Source: Harmothoe impar
Taxonomy: Eukaryota > Annelida > Polychaeta > Phyllodocida > Polynoidae
DNA length: 64,000 nucleotides
Direction: 5' to 3'
Assembly (NCBI GenBank): GCA_947462335.1
Contig: OX381706.1
Span: 19,692,784-19,756,783 of the forward strand
A model generated the notes under the pieces. The model ran no database searches. It was given only the letters and a program-made list of their open reading frames with translations, and was not told the DNA's origin. Below are positions 34,101 to 45,858 of this stretch, in pieces (the stretch's first letter is position 1; every line of letters starts with the position of its first letter). A program made the position numbers and the translations under genes.

Positions 34101-36534
34101 CTATTCCTGAATGGTTTTAGGCAGTGCGTAGTTACTGTAACCTACACGATCTACAGTATTAGGAACATTATTCTCACAAGGTGTAATCCTATTAAAGTGA
34201 CTCTCCCCATGGGAATGATGTGCGCCATGTGAAATGGTGTGCTGCCTTCCATTAGTTACAGTAGAAGCAGTTACGGTCACCACCTCATGGCCTTTGGAGC
34301 GGCAGCAGCAGCAAAAGCAGCAGGAACACTTCTTCCTTAAGAGCACACATAAGTTCTTCCTCATCCGGGGACTCATGAAGGTGAAAATTATGGGATTGGT
34401 GAAGGAGTTGGCGTAGCCAATCAGCTGCAAGGTCTTATGGAGGTGATGGCGAGCTAGGAAGTGCTGTGCCTCCTTGTTGAAACTGCGCACTAAAGTTGCT
34501 GTGAAGAAGGGAAGCCAGCAAATCACGAAGACTGTTACAACTGTGACGAGCATCCTCACCAATCGACGCTTCTGTTTCATATTAACGTCTGCTTGACGTT
34601 GCGTGTGGTCCCCAACGGACGCTCTGTTCCAAAGTACCCTGACGACAGCGCCATACGCGGCGCCGATGATAAACACAGGCATAATGAAGTAGAACAAGTA
34701 GGTGAGGATATTGAATAGCGATTTATTCATCCCAGCCCCTGTGAAGTCGTCCAAACACACAGTTCCCAGTCTTGTGATGTCACCTTTCTCATCACGCACT
34801 AACTTCGAGGTGTCGAGCACACCTATGAGTATCTGTGGGACGCTGACCAGGAGAGACGTCGTCCATACTCCTACCAACATCAGGATACCATAGTGTCTCG
34901 TGTGGATCGTGCGCATGCGTAGTGGGTGACAGATGGTCAAGTACCTTTAAGTAAAGTGAAGTATGCCATAGTAAAATCCGAATAAGTGCCCTCCATAAAT
35001 AACAAATAATTGTGTGGCCTAAGCTGAGAATTTTTTTTTTTAAATGTGTCACTGTCTTAAACATCTATCGTCAGGCTGACCCTTCACTCTTTTCTCTGTG
35101 TACTGGTAGGCAATATTTTGTATATCAATGCGAAATATTCACAAACCCTTAAAGGACGGCATAATGAATTAATACATCGTCATAATGTATGAATGCAGCC
35201 CTGGTAAGTACAAGAAACTCTCCAGTGCTGCATTCAAGCATAATGCTGACCCTACAGGGTTGAGACACCCCAAGGGGCCGGGAGTAAGGCACCAATGCTG
35301 CACTCGCGAGTTACTCGCTGGGGCTGCATTAATTGGTGCATCATGACAACAAACGGCATCTTTTTGATAGCGACATGCCGTCCTTAAAGGGATAATCATA
35401 CCTGTCAATGGCGATGACGAGGAGGGTGAGAACACTGGAGAGAATGGTGACAGACTGGAAGTACTCCTTGAACTTGCAGGCTGGGAGGCCGAGGGTCCAC
35501 TCTGGGTGCAGGATGCTGTACAGCTGCAGGGGCATGTTGATGGAGATGATGAGCAGGTCACTCACCGCCAGGGAGAAGAGGAACATGTCGGTCACAGCCC
35601 GCAGCGACCTCTGCAGGATCAGCTGACGGTGGGGAGAGATAATTTAAATTTAAAAAGCTATATTAAACCTTAAAGGGCGGCATGATGCATTAATACATCA
35701 TGCCGAGTAACTCGCTGTTGCTGCATTCAAGCAGCACGCCGGCCAAGAGATAAGCTCTAAGTGTTGTCATGATGCACCAATGCAGCACCGGCGATTGACT
35801 TACTCGCCAGGCTGCATTGGTGTATCAGGACGAAAAATTTAATCTTTTAGTGACATGCCGTCTTAAAGGGTTCAGGATATGGAATAAATGACAATAAACC
35901 CTTTAGGGCGCGCTTTGGTGGTTTAATGCGCTCTGCCCTTTACCGTTATGACGCATGACACACTCTCAATGTAATTGATGTTAAAGCCCTGTATCGCCTC
36001 GTCGCAATTTTTCATAATTGCCACCAGGTATTAGACACAGGGAGTTATATTCTGTATCTTCCCTCTTGGTTGTTATGCCAAGTCAATGGATTTATTGCAC
36101 CAGACTTCAATATTAAGGCAGGACGAATCAAGTATATTTCATTTTCCATAGATCATAAGATCCTTAAACATGGCAATGAGATGACATTTTATAAAAGCAT
36201 CTATTGATAACACTATCATGCTGATGTAATGATATTTAGTCTTATTATAAGTACATGTTGAACATGAAAGTTATTAATCCGAAAAAGAAGAACAATAAAA
36301 GGAAGGACTCACCAGCATGATCACTAGAGTGTTCCCGGTGAGCGCAGTTGATATGATGAGGCCATAACACATTGAGAAAATGGCTACGATGTGGGGTAGC
36401 GGTGGCCTAGGAACGAAGTCTCCTTCGTCTAGAGTCAACTGAAACTCCTTCCCCCAAAGAGGTAACTTATTCTGTGGTGACAGAGGTATAAGTGTCAAAC
36501 CCCCCTCATCGTGAAGACTGTTATTATGATACAT
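34101..36534 (-). CDS. Class A (rhodopsin-like) peptide-type GPCR, complete, 3 coding exons
   Basis: Seven-transmembrane receptor of the plasma membrane. Exons are 36534-36313, 35622-35402 and 34944-34101; joined they give 428 codons plus stop. Exon 1 encodes a short N-terminus with an Asn-Asn-Ser sequon and TM1 (GN at 67-68). Exon 2 encodes TM2 (LAVSD, Asp96) and TM3 (Cys123). The second intron splits the Arg codon of DRY (147-149, AG|G). Exon 3 carries TM4-TM7: Cys211 in loop 2 to pair with Cys123, CWLP at 290-293, and NPIIF at 331-335 in place of NPxxY. The tail has a dense Cys run at 354-362 (likely palmitoylated) and a His-rich stretch. The overall pattern (EWTLG before Cys123, YANSFTNP) fits the peptide receptors in the galanin/orexin/QRFP neighbourhood, but I cannot assign a ligand. 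The N-terminal ATG is the first plausible one; an upstream exon is possible because the frame stays open. Confidence 0.9.
35143..35392. mobile_element. Family P copy, subfamily B, in GPCR intron 2
   Basis: Fills more than half of the 457-bp intron. Its end lies about 9 bp from the exon 2 splice donor. It carries the TTTTTGATAGCGACATGCCG variant right end. Confidence 0.85.
35664..35873. mobile_element. Family P copy, subfamily B, in GPCR intron 1
   Basis: Complete ends, starting about 42 bp inside the intron from the exon 2 acceptor. The first palindrome is reduced to GAGTAACTCGC. The right end has ATCTTTTAGTGACATGCCG. Confidence 0.82.
35896..35965. mobile_element. Family P, left-end fragment in GPCR intron 1
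   Basis: Starts AACCCTTTAGGGCGCGCT and breaks off at the beginning of the first palindrome arm. Confidence 0.65.
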
Positions 36535-36991
36535 GTTGGTTGGTATTGTAGTAGTATACAGTAGAGTCCTCCGATGTGCACCTTCAATGTGGCACCTTCA
36601 AAAGTGTCAATATTCAATAGTAGCCTCCATATGAAAACATGTGCTGTACTGTACGCGATGTGCAGGTGACATTGTGTAGACTATCCAGAGGGCACAGAAT
36701 TCAGTTCAACATTGAATCAACGTTGAATTAACATTGAATCAACTATTTCAATGTTAATTTAATGTTAAGTGAGTGTTCACGCACCTGTAAATACAGGATT
36801 CAACTTAGTTCTCACTGAATGTTGAGAGATTGTCGACATGAGTTACTCCTGTGTTTATGAGCTGCTCCTGAGTCCATCGTTCAGTGGTTGAGCAGCTCCT
36901 CATATGGCACCCACACCCACAGGTGTTGTGGTCGTGGTCAGCCCCAACAGATGTTCCAGATAAGGGGGACACTTCACCTGTAGCCAGGGGA

Positions 36992-37234
36992 GATTAACCT
37001 CTATTAAACAGCATACTGCTTTAGTACAGTGTGCTCTTTATTTCTATGAAGCATGAATGCAGACTTGGCGAGTAACTCACCCATGCTTCATGTCGACCCT
37101 ACGCTTGTGATACAATAGCAGTCAGCATGATACATGAATGCAGCCCTGACGATTAAACTCACCACGGCTGCATTCATACTGCATGCTTACAGAGGGCATA
37201 ATGCATTAAAGCAGTATCTGACATTTAAAGGGTC
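36992..37234. mobile_element. Family P copy
   Basis: Full length, about 460 bp upstream of the GPCR start codon. The first palindrome is shortened to a hairpin around GGCGAGTAACTCACCC. Confidence 0.75.
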
Positions 37235-38130
37235 AAAATTGGGAGGGGCTTGGGAGCTAATTACCTCTGCCTTCCGCTGGCTGAGTACTGGTCAGTCCAC
37301 ACTGACTGTGTAATACCCCCGTGACACCTTATCTATATTAACACCTAGATACAAGTGTTTGTTTGAGTGCGACACATCTTGACCGGATGCTACTAGTAAC
37401 ATGGGTTGAACCCTATAACATGTTGGCGACAAAACTATCGCACATCAACAGCGGACATGAGAACAGTGGTCAGCTGCCATTAAATCTTGACTTACTTATT
37501 AAATTAAAGAAACATCTAGGTAACCAATGAGTTTGAATATTATATATAGATATCGTGGATAGGCCATGATAGTCGATGTGTGCACAGTGTTACAGAAAAT
37601 AGGGACACTGAGGAAATAGGATAATTCAGATATTGATATTAAGCATTTAATAAACCTGTTTGTGTGATCAGCATCAAGATTTTTTCATTTTCTTTTCCCT
37701 AGCGTTGAAATCTGCTATATTGTGAATCACCCATGTCGGGAATGCCCCATGTGATACCTCCCTTATCTCCGTAATCCCGACAGATGTGCAACCGGTTTTG
37801 ACGTGACAGTTAAAAGGCAGTCTATGGTCATGCCAAGGTATTTGAATTGACCTTTTTCTCAAGATGTTGCGTGCCAATCGTTGGTCTTCAGAAAGGGGCT
37901 GTTTACTGTTTTAGTAGAAGTAGCTAGTGGCATACATTTAGCGTTTTTGACATCTCTATCGAGTTTAGTACTGTTGGTATAGCTGAATGAACACTTACAT
38001 TGGGAAAAACATAGGGGGGGGCGTCATTAGCAAAAGGTACCTTTCTCACCTTTCCCCCATGCATTCGTGCGTGTATACACAAAAAGGGGCATAGTTCGAG
38101 CAATTATAACGGGCATAGTATCGTTTGCAT

Positions 38131-39268
38131 TAGTAGCATAGAGAAAGGCGGACATTGAACAGGCAGTGGTTAGCCTTAAATGGTAGTAGCATAGAGAAAG
38201 GGGGACACTGAACAGGCAGTGGTTAGCTTTAAATGGGCAATCTCACCACTCACACTTAACCACATAGTAGACTTGAACAGTACTAGAATTGTGAGTGGGA
38301 TATGCTCGGTGATTATGCCACTTTAAATGATAGTAGCATTAGGAGATATTGAACAGGCCTTCGTTATCCTCAAATGGTATATTTGTAGTAGCATAGAGAA
38401 AGGGGGACATTGAAAAGGCAGTGTGTAGCCTTAAATGGTACAATTGTAGTAGCATAGAGAAAGGGGGACATTGAACAGGCAGTGGTTAGCCTTGAATGCT
38501 AGTAGCATAGAGAAAGGCGGACATTGAACAGGCAGTGGTTATCCTTAAATGGTAGTAGCATAGAGAAAGGGGGACACTGAACAGGCAGTGGTTACCCTTA
38601 AATGGTATATTTGTAGTAGCATAGAGAAAGGGGTACATTGAACAGGCAGTGGTTAGCCTTAAATGGTAGTAACATAGAGAAAGGGGGACATTGAACAGGC
38701 AATGGTAAACCTTAAATGAAAGTAGCATAGGGAAAGGGGGACATTGAATATGCCATGGTTAGCCTTAAATGGTAGTATGGTAGGGAAATGGGGACATTGA
38801 ATAGGCCATGGTTAACCTCAGATGGTAGTAGCATCCTAGAGTAAGGGGATATTAAACAGGCCATGGTTAGCCTTAAATTGTAGAAGTAGAGGGAAAGGGG
38901 GACATTGAACAGGCAGCGGTTAGCCTTAAATGGTAGTAGCATAGAGAAAGGGGGACATTGAACAGGCAGTGGTTTGTCTTAAATGGTAGTAGCATAGATA
39001 AAGGGGGGGGCATTGAACAGGCAGTGGTTAGCTTTAAATGGGCAATCTCACCACTCACACTTAACCACATAGTAGACTTGAACAGTACTAGAATTGTAAG
39101 TGGGATATGCTCGGTGATTATGCCACTTTAAATGATAGTAGCATTAGGAGATATTGAACAGGCCTTAGTTAGCCTCAAATGGTATATTTGTAGTAGCATA
39201 GAGAAAGGGGGATATTGAACAGGCAGTGGTTGGCCTTAAATGGTAGTAGCATAGAGAAAGGGGGAAAT
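38131..39268 (+). repeat. Satellite, ~53-bp unit, with higher-order repeat
   Basis: About 18 units of roughly 53 bp, each with TAGTAGCATAGAGAAAGG, GACATTGAACAGGC and AGTGGTTAGCCTTAAATGG. A block of about 175 bp containing a non-unit insert (GGGCAATCTCACCACTCACA onward) occurs twice, at 38226-38400 and 39031-39205, which shows a larger-scale duplication. Open frames on the minus strand here are by-products. Confidence 0.93.
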
Positions 39269-40063
39269 TTTGCAGGTAATCAATTATCTCTCTGTACGTA
39301 CACGGCCATCTTTATCTATCAGTGGATAATGCATGTTAATTTATGCAATGAGATTCCAGTTTACACGAAGAATCTGCTGTGAGATGGATGCCTCTGCTAC
39401 AGTTTTGAACCCCACAGAGAGGCCTTCTGGCCACTCCCTCTCATGCAGAATGTGTGTGGAAGTTACAACCAGCTTGGACACTGAAGATGGCGCCAGTTGC
39501 AGTTGTAGGAGACAGATCTCCGCAGGAATTTTATCTCCGAGGGGACTAAATCTCTAGCAGGGGCTTCACTCCTCTTAGATATCATGCCATTGTCAATAAA
39601 GGTCCCCGCGTTTATAGATTTGCGGGCTCTGATTACTTGCGCTTACACAACACAGGCGCTTATATGCGACGATGTTATTCTTGGCCTGGATGTTTTCTAC
39701 CACTCATGATTATACTTGCATTGGTTAAATATATCATATGATATGCAAGGTGCATTGTATCATGAGGAAGGACGTCGTGTTAGCAAGACAACACCGTCCT
39801 TTAAAAAAAAAAATTTCATTGTGGTACCGGAATTATTCAATTACAACTACCGTAAAATTTCACATATAGGAGAAATTCACTTTGGGTTTTCCTTTCTCAA
39901 ATTGGGGGTTAGACTCATAGGTTGGGTTCAAATGAAAATGATTTTTAAACCCTTTTTTATAGAATGTTTTTCCCATCAAATTGGGGCTCAGCTTATGGCC
40001 GGGATAAAAATATGTAATGTGATAAAACAACAAATACAACAAGTTTATCAAGACATTTTTCTT

Positions 40064-40279
40064 TTAATTTACAAAACGATTGTACAAGAGATATTTATTT
40101 TCATACACTGAGGGGATAATAATAAACAAGACAACAAACAGGAAAATGGCAATTATTAACATCGGTAATAAGACGCCCTCGGCTGACCCGCGCCGATATT
40201 GTGTATCCAGGTGTTGCTCACTCTGTCCTATACTACTGATAAGGTGCACTGTACAAATGAGTGATGGGAGCAGATGCAT
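40064..40279 (-). CDS. Candidate small single-pass membrane protein (71 aa), unrecognised
   Basis: A single-exon frame starts MHLLPSLICTVHLISSIGQS, which looks like a signal peptide. A short polar stretch follows (EQHLDTQYRRGSAEG), then a strongly hydrophobic segment (about residues 36-56, LIIAIFLFVVLFIII), then a Tyr-rich tail (SVYENKYLLYNRFVN). That order is what a type I single-pass microprotein would show. Against it, there are no recognisable homologues, the locus is AT-rich, and an AATAAA lies inside the frame near its end. A chance open frame is a real alternative. Confidence 0.22.
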   Translation of the reverse strand: MHLLPSLICTVHLISSIGQSEQHLDTQYRRGSAEGVLLPMLIIAIFLFVVLFIIIPSVYENKYLLYNRFVN

Positions 40280-43200
40280 GGTCAGACTCTCACCAGTTAT
40301 TTAGTCTAACACTGCCTGCCCCTTACTGTAGTCTACTATAGTATAGGGCCTCTCCAGCCTAGTAGCCCCACCCAACCCCCTTTGTGCTCTTACACTGACA
40401 TCCCACCCTCCTCACAGGGTTTTAATACTGAACAATATTGTTTATGCGGCAATGGGTTGACTGTGGATATACAAGGAATTTACTACTATTAAAGAGATTG
40501 ATTTTTCCTCCTTTTTTTCTAGGAATTTGGGGTTTATTTTAAAATATCAGAAAAAGTAAAAATCAGGTCATTCTATGATCAAGGTATACATTTACATCTA
40601 TGGACTGCTTGGATATTTTACTGTAAAAAGATGTGTCCCCATATATACTCCTATATCCACAGTCAATTCCTTTAGGCCTATGTCAGAACACTTTCTAAAT
40701 GCAAAAACGCGATTTTTCAATACGCTGTGATTTAAAACGGTCTCCCTAGTAAATAAAACGATGTATGGTGAATTTTGATTAAGAGAAATAGACATGATAT
40801 CCCACGACCAATTGACCAGGACCTAGGTTCCCCGCCAACCTTCCCGGGAATTCCCTGCACTCCGATCTACCAGGGTTTATAGTTCCTCGGCGAATGTCTG
40901 CTTGATCTCAATTATAAATCGTTCCAGACTCATCGGCGCAGTCGTATAATACACTAGGGGTTAAAAGCTAAGTCTCGATGCGGCGTGTAAAGATATTCGG
41001 TAGTATACCAAACATACTAGGTAGACAGTGTTTGATTCAAACAATTGAGTCTCCTGCATGGCTAGCTACTGAGACACCCACCAAAACACAAACGGGGAAC
41101 AGAACACAGACCTATGTACATGTCTACCTGGTCCTATATATGGGGACTTGTCGCTTAATGCATCGATGCAGTATGTCCTTTATCGTCATGATGCATGAAG
41201 GTCTGCATTGATGCATGATGCCGACCTTTCGCGAGTGTATCAACTCCATAGGATCGGCATGATGCTTGAATCTAGCCCTGGTGAGTTACTCACCAGGGCT
41301 GCATTGATGCATCATGACAATCGATGGGCATGATGCATTAAAGCACTATGCGGCCTTTAGAGGGCTAGACGCACGTCCACCACACTACACCCCGACACAA
41401 AGGTATACAAACTCTTCATGCCCGTGTGGCCACAACCACAATGGAAGGGAGGAGGAAGTCTCATCCATTCTTAAAAAAATGTGGTACACGACCCGATATG
41501 TGACGCGACATTTCTACACGTTGCTTCACACATCGGCATACAGCACTGAAACATCACGTTGGATACCGTGCGTCTTAACACCCTTCAGTCTTAGCAGTAC
41601 ATCTAAATAGTTGGCTTGCCTTGGGATCCTTAGATATCAAATAGCAATGGCTATCATGTCCCAATACTTTCTCCCCCTCCACTATTTTTTCCACTTTCTA
41701 GATTGCCCATTCGATACATAGAAATGTGGCTCTAAATCCACAGTGAACCGTGCGACAGTCGTTTGTCGTTCACAACCATACTGTATTATATATACCGCTG
41801 CAATGGTCCAGCTTTACAATGGCTACATACTTATTTTATAACAAAAAAGGGAGAAAGAAATAGAAATAGGAGATATGCAACATGCATGCCAGTGGCCAAA
41901 CTTGTTATATGTAATATGTCTATGTACAAATATAAAGATCATATTTTGTGTGTGTATATATACCATTTGTGTTGCGAAATAACTAATAACAGCTTATATG
42001 AAGGCAGTTCCATTGCCTCTGTTATCCCTTCATTTTACATACCAAAAATAAAACCTTTTCAAATTACCATGATTATATATTGGCTTGAAAAAAGTTTTGT
42101 CAATCTTCCAATACTTTTTCCATGGCAGTTTCCGGTATAGTTTGTGTGTGGCAAGATACAGAATTGTATTCTTGCTCTATGCCACGCTGTGACTTGTGTG
42201 AATATGTACATGTTGTAAGTATGCTTTGTTCAATAGCTCCGGTCATACGCGACCACAATTTCGAGCGAAATATAAATACTACTAGTCTCCGACGAGAAAT
42301 AACAGGCTGTTCGACAAAATCCTGTTAAATTGTGTGATAATATTTGAAACATCGATCAAATCTTTTTTTGTTACAATCAAGACACTTTCTTTTTCTAATT
42401 ACACCCAAGGCGATAGTTTTCGGTCGCCCCCGCAGATTAAACCTTATAATCCAAATAAAACAAGAGCAAACATTGATAGGATCAAGACATCTGTGCCAAA
42501 GTGACTGGACATGGCTTTCAAAAGCCTATGCAATTGGGTTGTGAATTCAACTGCAAACATAGAATCGTTACATTTCACACCAGGTACTTCATCATCCCTT
42601 GCAGTAAAACTCAAATAATTGATGGAATAGATACCTATCTACATTGTTAGCACTGAAAAGGCATCACAAAAGTCTCAAGAGCCTGTTGAAATGATGACCT
42701 TATAATGTGTGTATGAACTCCGGCATTGGGAAACTGTTAACATTTTTCATTCAGAGTAAAACAAGGGAATTTAAAAATACTGAAGATTACAAACCAATGA
42801 TAATCTTCTCTATATTTTCGTTTCAGTCTGCCAAACCAATTTACAAAAGTTTTGTCAACTTTGCAAACATACACAAGAGTCACCAGTATTGCCTTAACCA
42901 ATGTCACAGTGGCTAGAATCTTGGATCAGAGTTTTAAGTGTTTGCCTGGTATATTGGCAAGGCAGGAGTGGAAAGCGTAATTACATTGCCTAAATCAGAA
43001 CAGCGCGGTCAGATTGTTATTCTGACAAAACAACTAGTTTGATTATTGAGTATGTCCCACTGAAAATTAGCCAACCTTCAAGCTTAATGTCACACATCGT
43101 TCTACTACATGTACAAGTGTTAGTTGGAGGAACCGTGACATGAACAACTTAAGGCCTAACTCAAACAATATCTTGCAGACTCGTTGTATTACTAGTTTTG

Positions 43201-45579
43201 AAGACAGTTTGAGGCCTACTACGGCAGTGGCATCAACAATATAAAGAAAAAAGAGTGAATAATTAATAATTAATAATATTAACAGGGGTCCCTTAACGTC
43301 CACCATAGTATCCCATAAGAAAGAAAAGGTACTGATGAAATTAACAAAATTGAGAAATATCTGAAGAAAAAAAAGAGTTAGAACTTGGTTACCCACTCAA
43401 CAAACTCTTAGCAACATACCCCGATTGAACTGTTTGCAAACTTACTCAAATCTATAATACCAGGTCTGCGCCAATCACAAATGTATGTCCTTTAGTGACA
43501 GTTACTACGGTAGTACATAGTATGCCCATTTATCCAATCCTACATGTGCAACATAATCATAATATTTTATTTGATGCAAAATTAAGGGAAAGTATTCTCG
43601 ATACGACGTATATAGGAGTATCCAGTACCAACGGGAAGACAATACAATATTGGAACAAACCTCCTCTTAAAACTATACAAGACAGTTGAGCAATATCAAA
43701 TTTTGACAAATAGAATAATTCAAATAAATTATGCCTCTTGATATATTATACGAGGAAATGTTTACAGCGGTGGATCAAATATATATAATCTTAAAAGATA
43801 TAATTGTCGCTGTATGGGAACTTCACATATTAGTTTTTTTCAGGTTAGTTTTTTTTTTCTCCCGAATACTGTGGTAATTGTTTATATTCTCTCCAATCAC
43901 TTGTATTTAACGCTTCGCAATAGAAATGAGTTCCGATATTCCCGACACCAATTTTTTTTTGTATTACATCAGAGGACCTGCCTTTAAAATTATTTTTTTT
44001 CAACTTCACCACCGCTCTTAGCCTAACTCTATAATATATGCAAATTTGGCAAAAGCACCCATTTTACTTGTCAAAAGAAAACAACAAATTTTAAAACTAA
44101 AATATGATACAGAAAAACTCAAAAATAAATGTTCTACTACATGTTACAGAATTGATAGCTCAAAGGGTGATTTTCCGCTGAACCTGAGATCGCTTTTCGA
44201 GGAACTATTTGATGTATCAGTAGTACTTTAACAAAATAACTTTTCATAAAATCAATTATAACTCTATAATATGACCTTTGATTTAGTCTGCACAGGTAAT
44301 TATATCCATGCATGTATATAGGGTAGATACGTTATATGTATATACATGCATGTTTGGTGTTGTCGGTATATATTATATATATAGTGAACATGCGTCGCTC
44401 AAACACGCATGAACAAGGGGGAGGGTTACCGTGCAAGTATTCTAGCAGATCCCAGAATATTATGTGATCTTTTAGTATACCGTTCGTGTGATATTACAAC
44501 ATATCTCAATCGCAAAACCTCCCCGTAATGTGCCTCGACAATTATCATAGCTATAATAAACCTGCACGCTGTGGACATTTTTCTTTTTACACTGTTCAAT
44601 ACCATTACACAATGATAATCATGCACCAGACACGATAATACTCGGACACATATGTGCTCATGTGAACAGAAAATGGAGTATACAATGCAATCGGGGTAAT
44701 TAATTATACTAACAAAAAAAGCCCATGTCAAACTGGGAGGCAAATTCATATTTACAACGCGAATAGAGAACATTGGCACTCTAGCCTACTTAAAGGCTCA
44801 CCGCAATAAGTTACGCAAATGTTCGTTTCCCTTTTTACCATTTCAACTCAAGCGTTATTTTACACTCAAATATACTTGGGAACCGTAAAACATTGCTCTC
44901 GATGTATTTCCTATCGATTGGATGATCTAGATTTCCTAAACTATGAATATTCTACAGATATGGATTCTAGGTCTTCTAGTGTCAGACCTATAAAGTTTGC
45001 TATCAAGTACACTTTTTCACTGTTTATAGATTGGCCAAAGGGGAAAATCGTCATTTATGTAAAAGCTGCCAAATCTTCCTTTTTTTAAACGATATTCCCA
45101 ATCTTAGATGAAAAGAAACTAAAATTTCTCAGCTGATAGTTCTTAAATCAAATTCTGGTTGAAACTGTCTTGCGATTCGTATTAAAGATTGATGTGCATT
45201 GTACGTGAAAAGGACATCCACTAAACACGACAAAAGCAGAATCCCCCATCTCTATTAATTCTTCTGTCATTCGTTTTTTTTATACAGTCAACAACCGTTT
45301 GTGGCCAAGCAAAGTGACTATTCTATGCCGTATTAACTACAACTAGAGATCACTTTACAGAAATATTGCTTGAGTCTTGATATCGGTGAAAATACATTAT
45401 TCTTTGGATACAAATTTCCTAAAACCTGACTTCAGTTGCAAAAACGGGGAGACTTTCTTTAAAACGGCATCCCCGCCAACCAGTATCAAATGGTGAAGCA
45501 TCCGGACAGGGTATCATTATGTACAAACACGTGCATAGATCCTGGCTATGTGTGACACTGTTGTTGGGTCCGCATTGTT
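40280..45579. other. AT-rich gene desert
   Basis: Apart from the family P copy at 41150, no repeat family, tRNA or exon is evident over 5 kb. Several 60-130 codon frames are hydrophobic by AT bias only. Confidence 0.5.
41150..41368. mobile_element. Family P copy
   Basis: Near full length. The second palindrome (41264-41320) is well preserved. The first is collapsed to ATGCATGAAGGTCTGCATTG, so it has lost its GGCGAGT core. Right border GGGC then TA. Confidence 0.8.
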
Positions 45580-45824
45580 AGCCATTTACGGGCCACATAG
45601 TGCTTTAATGCGCTGTGTCCTTTGTCATTATAATGCATGATTGACTCCTGGCGAGTCTACTCGCCAGGGCTGAATTCACGCATTATGCTGACACTTCAGG
45701 ATCGTATCAACCCCACAGCGGAAACAATGTGCTTGAATGCAGCATCCATGCATCATGAATGCTGCATCCATACATCATGACACATCAAAGCGCATTTAAT
45801 CACTATATTGCCCTTAAAGGGTTA
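45580..45824. mobile_element. Family P copy in the SIRT1 3' flank
   Basis: Lies 35 bp beyond the SIRT1 stop codon, so probably inside its 3' UTR. The first palindrome (45640-45690) has the core GGCGAGTCTACTCGCC. The second is replaced by a tandem duplication of GCATCCATGCATCATGA. Confidence 0.83.
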
Positions 45825-45858
45825 GTGTTGACCTGGTAATTAATGTCACTGTGTGATT

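Noticed and set aside
34234..34416. Gln/Lys-rich plus-strand frame
   Set aside because: Antisense of the Cys-rich tail and TM7 of the GPCR.
38486..39070. Minus-strand frames rich in LFNVPLSLCYYHLRLT
   Set aside because: By-products of the 53-bp satellite; the frame shifts between units.
38131..39268. CRISPR-like regularly spaced repeats
   Set aside because: Units are contiguous without unique spacers, and the genome is eukaryotic; it is a satellite.
43067..43396. 109-codon hydrophobic frame
   Set aside because: Hydrophobicity follows from AT-rich composition; no conserved motif.
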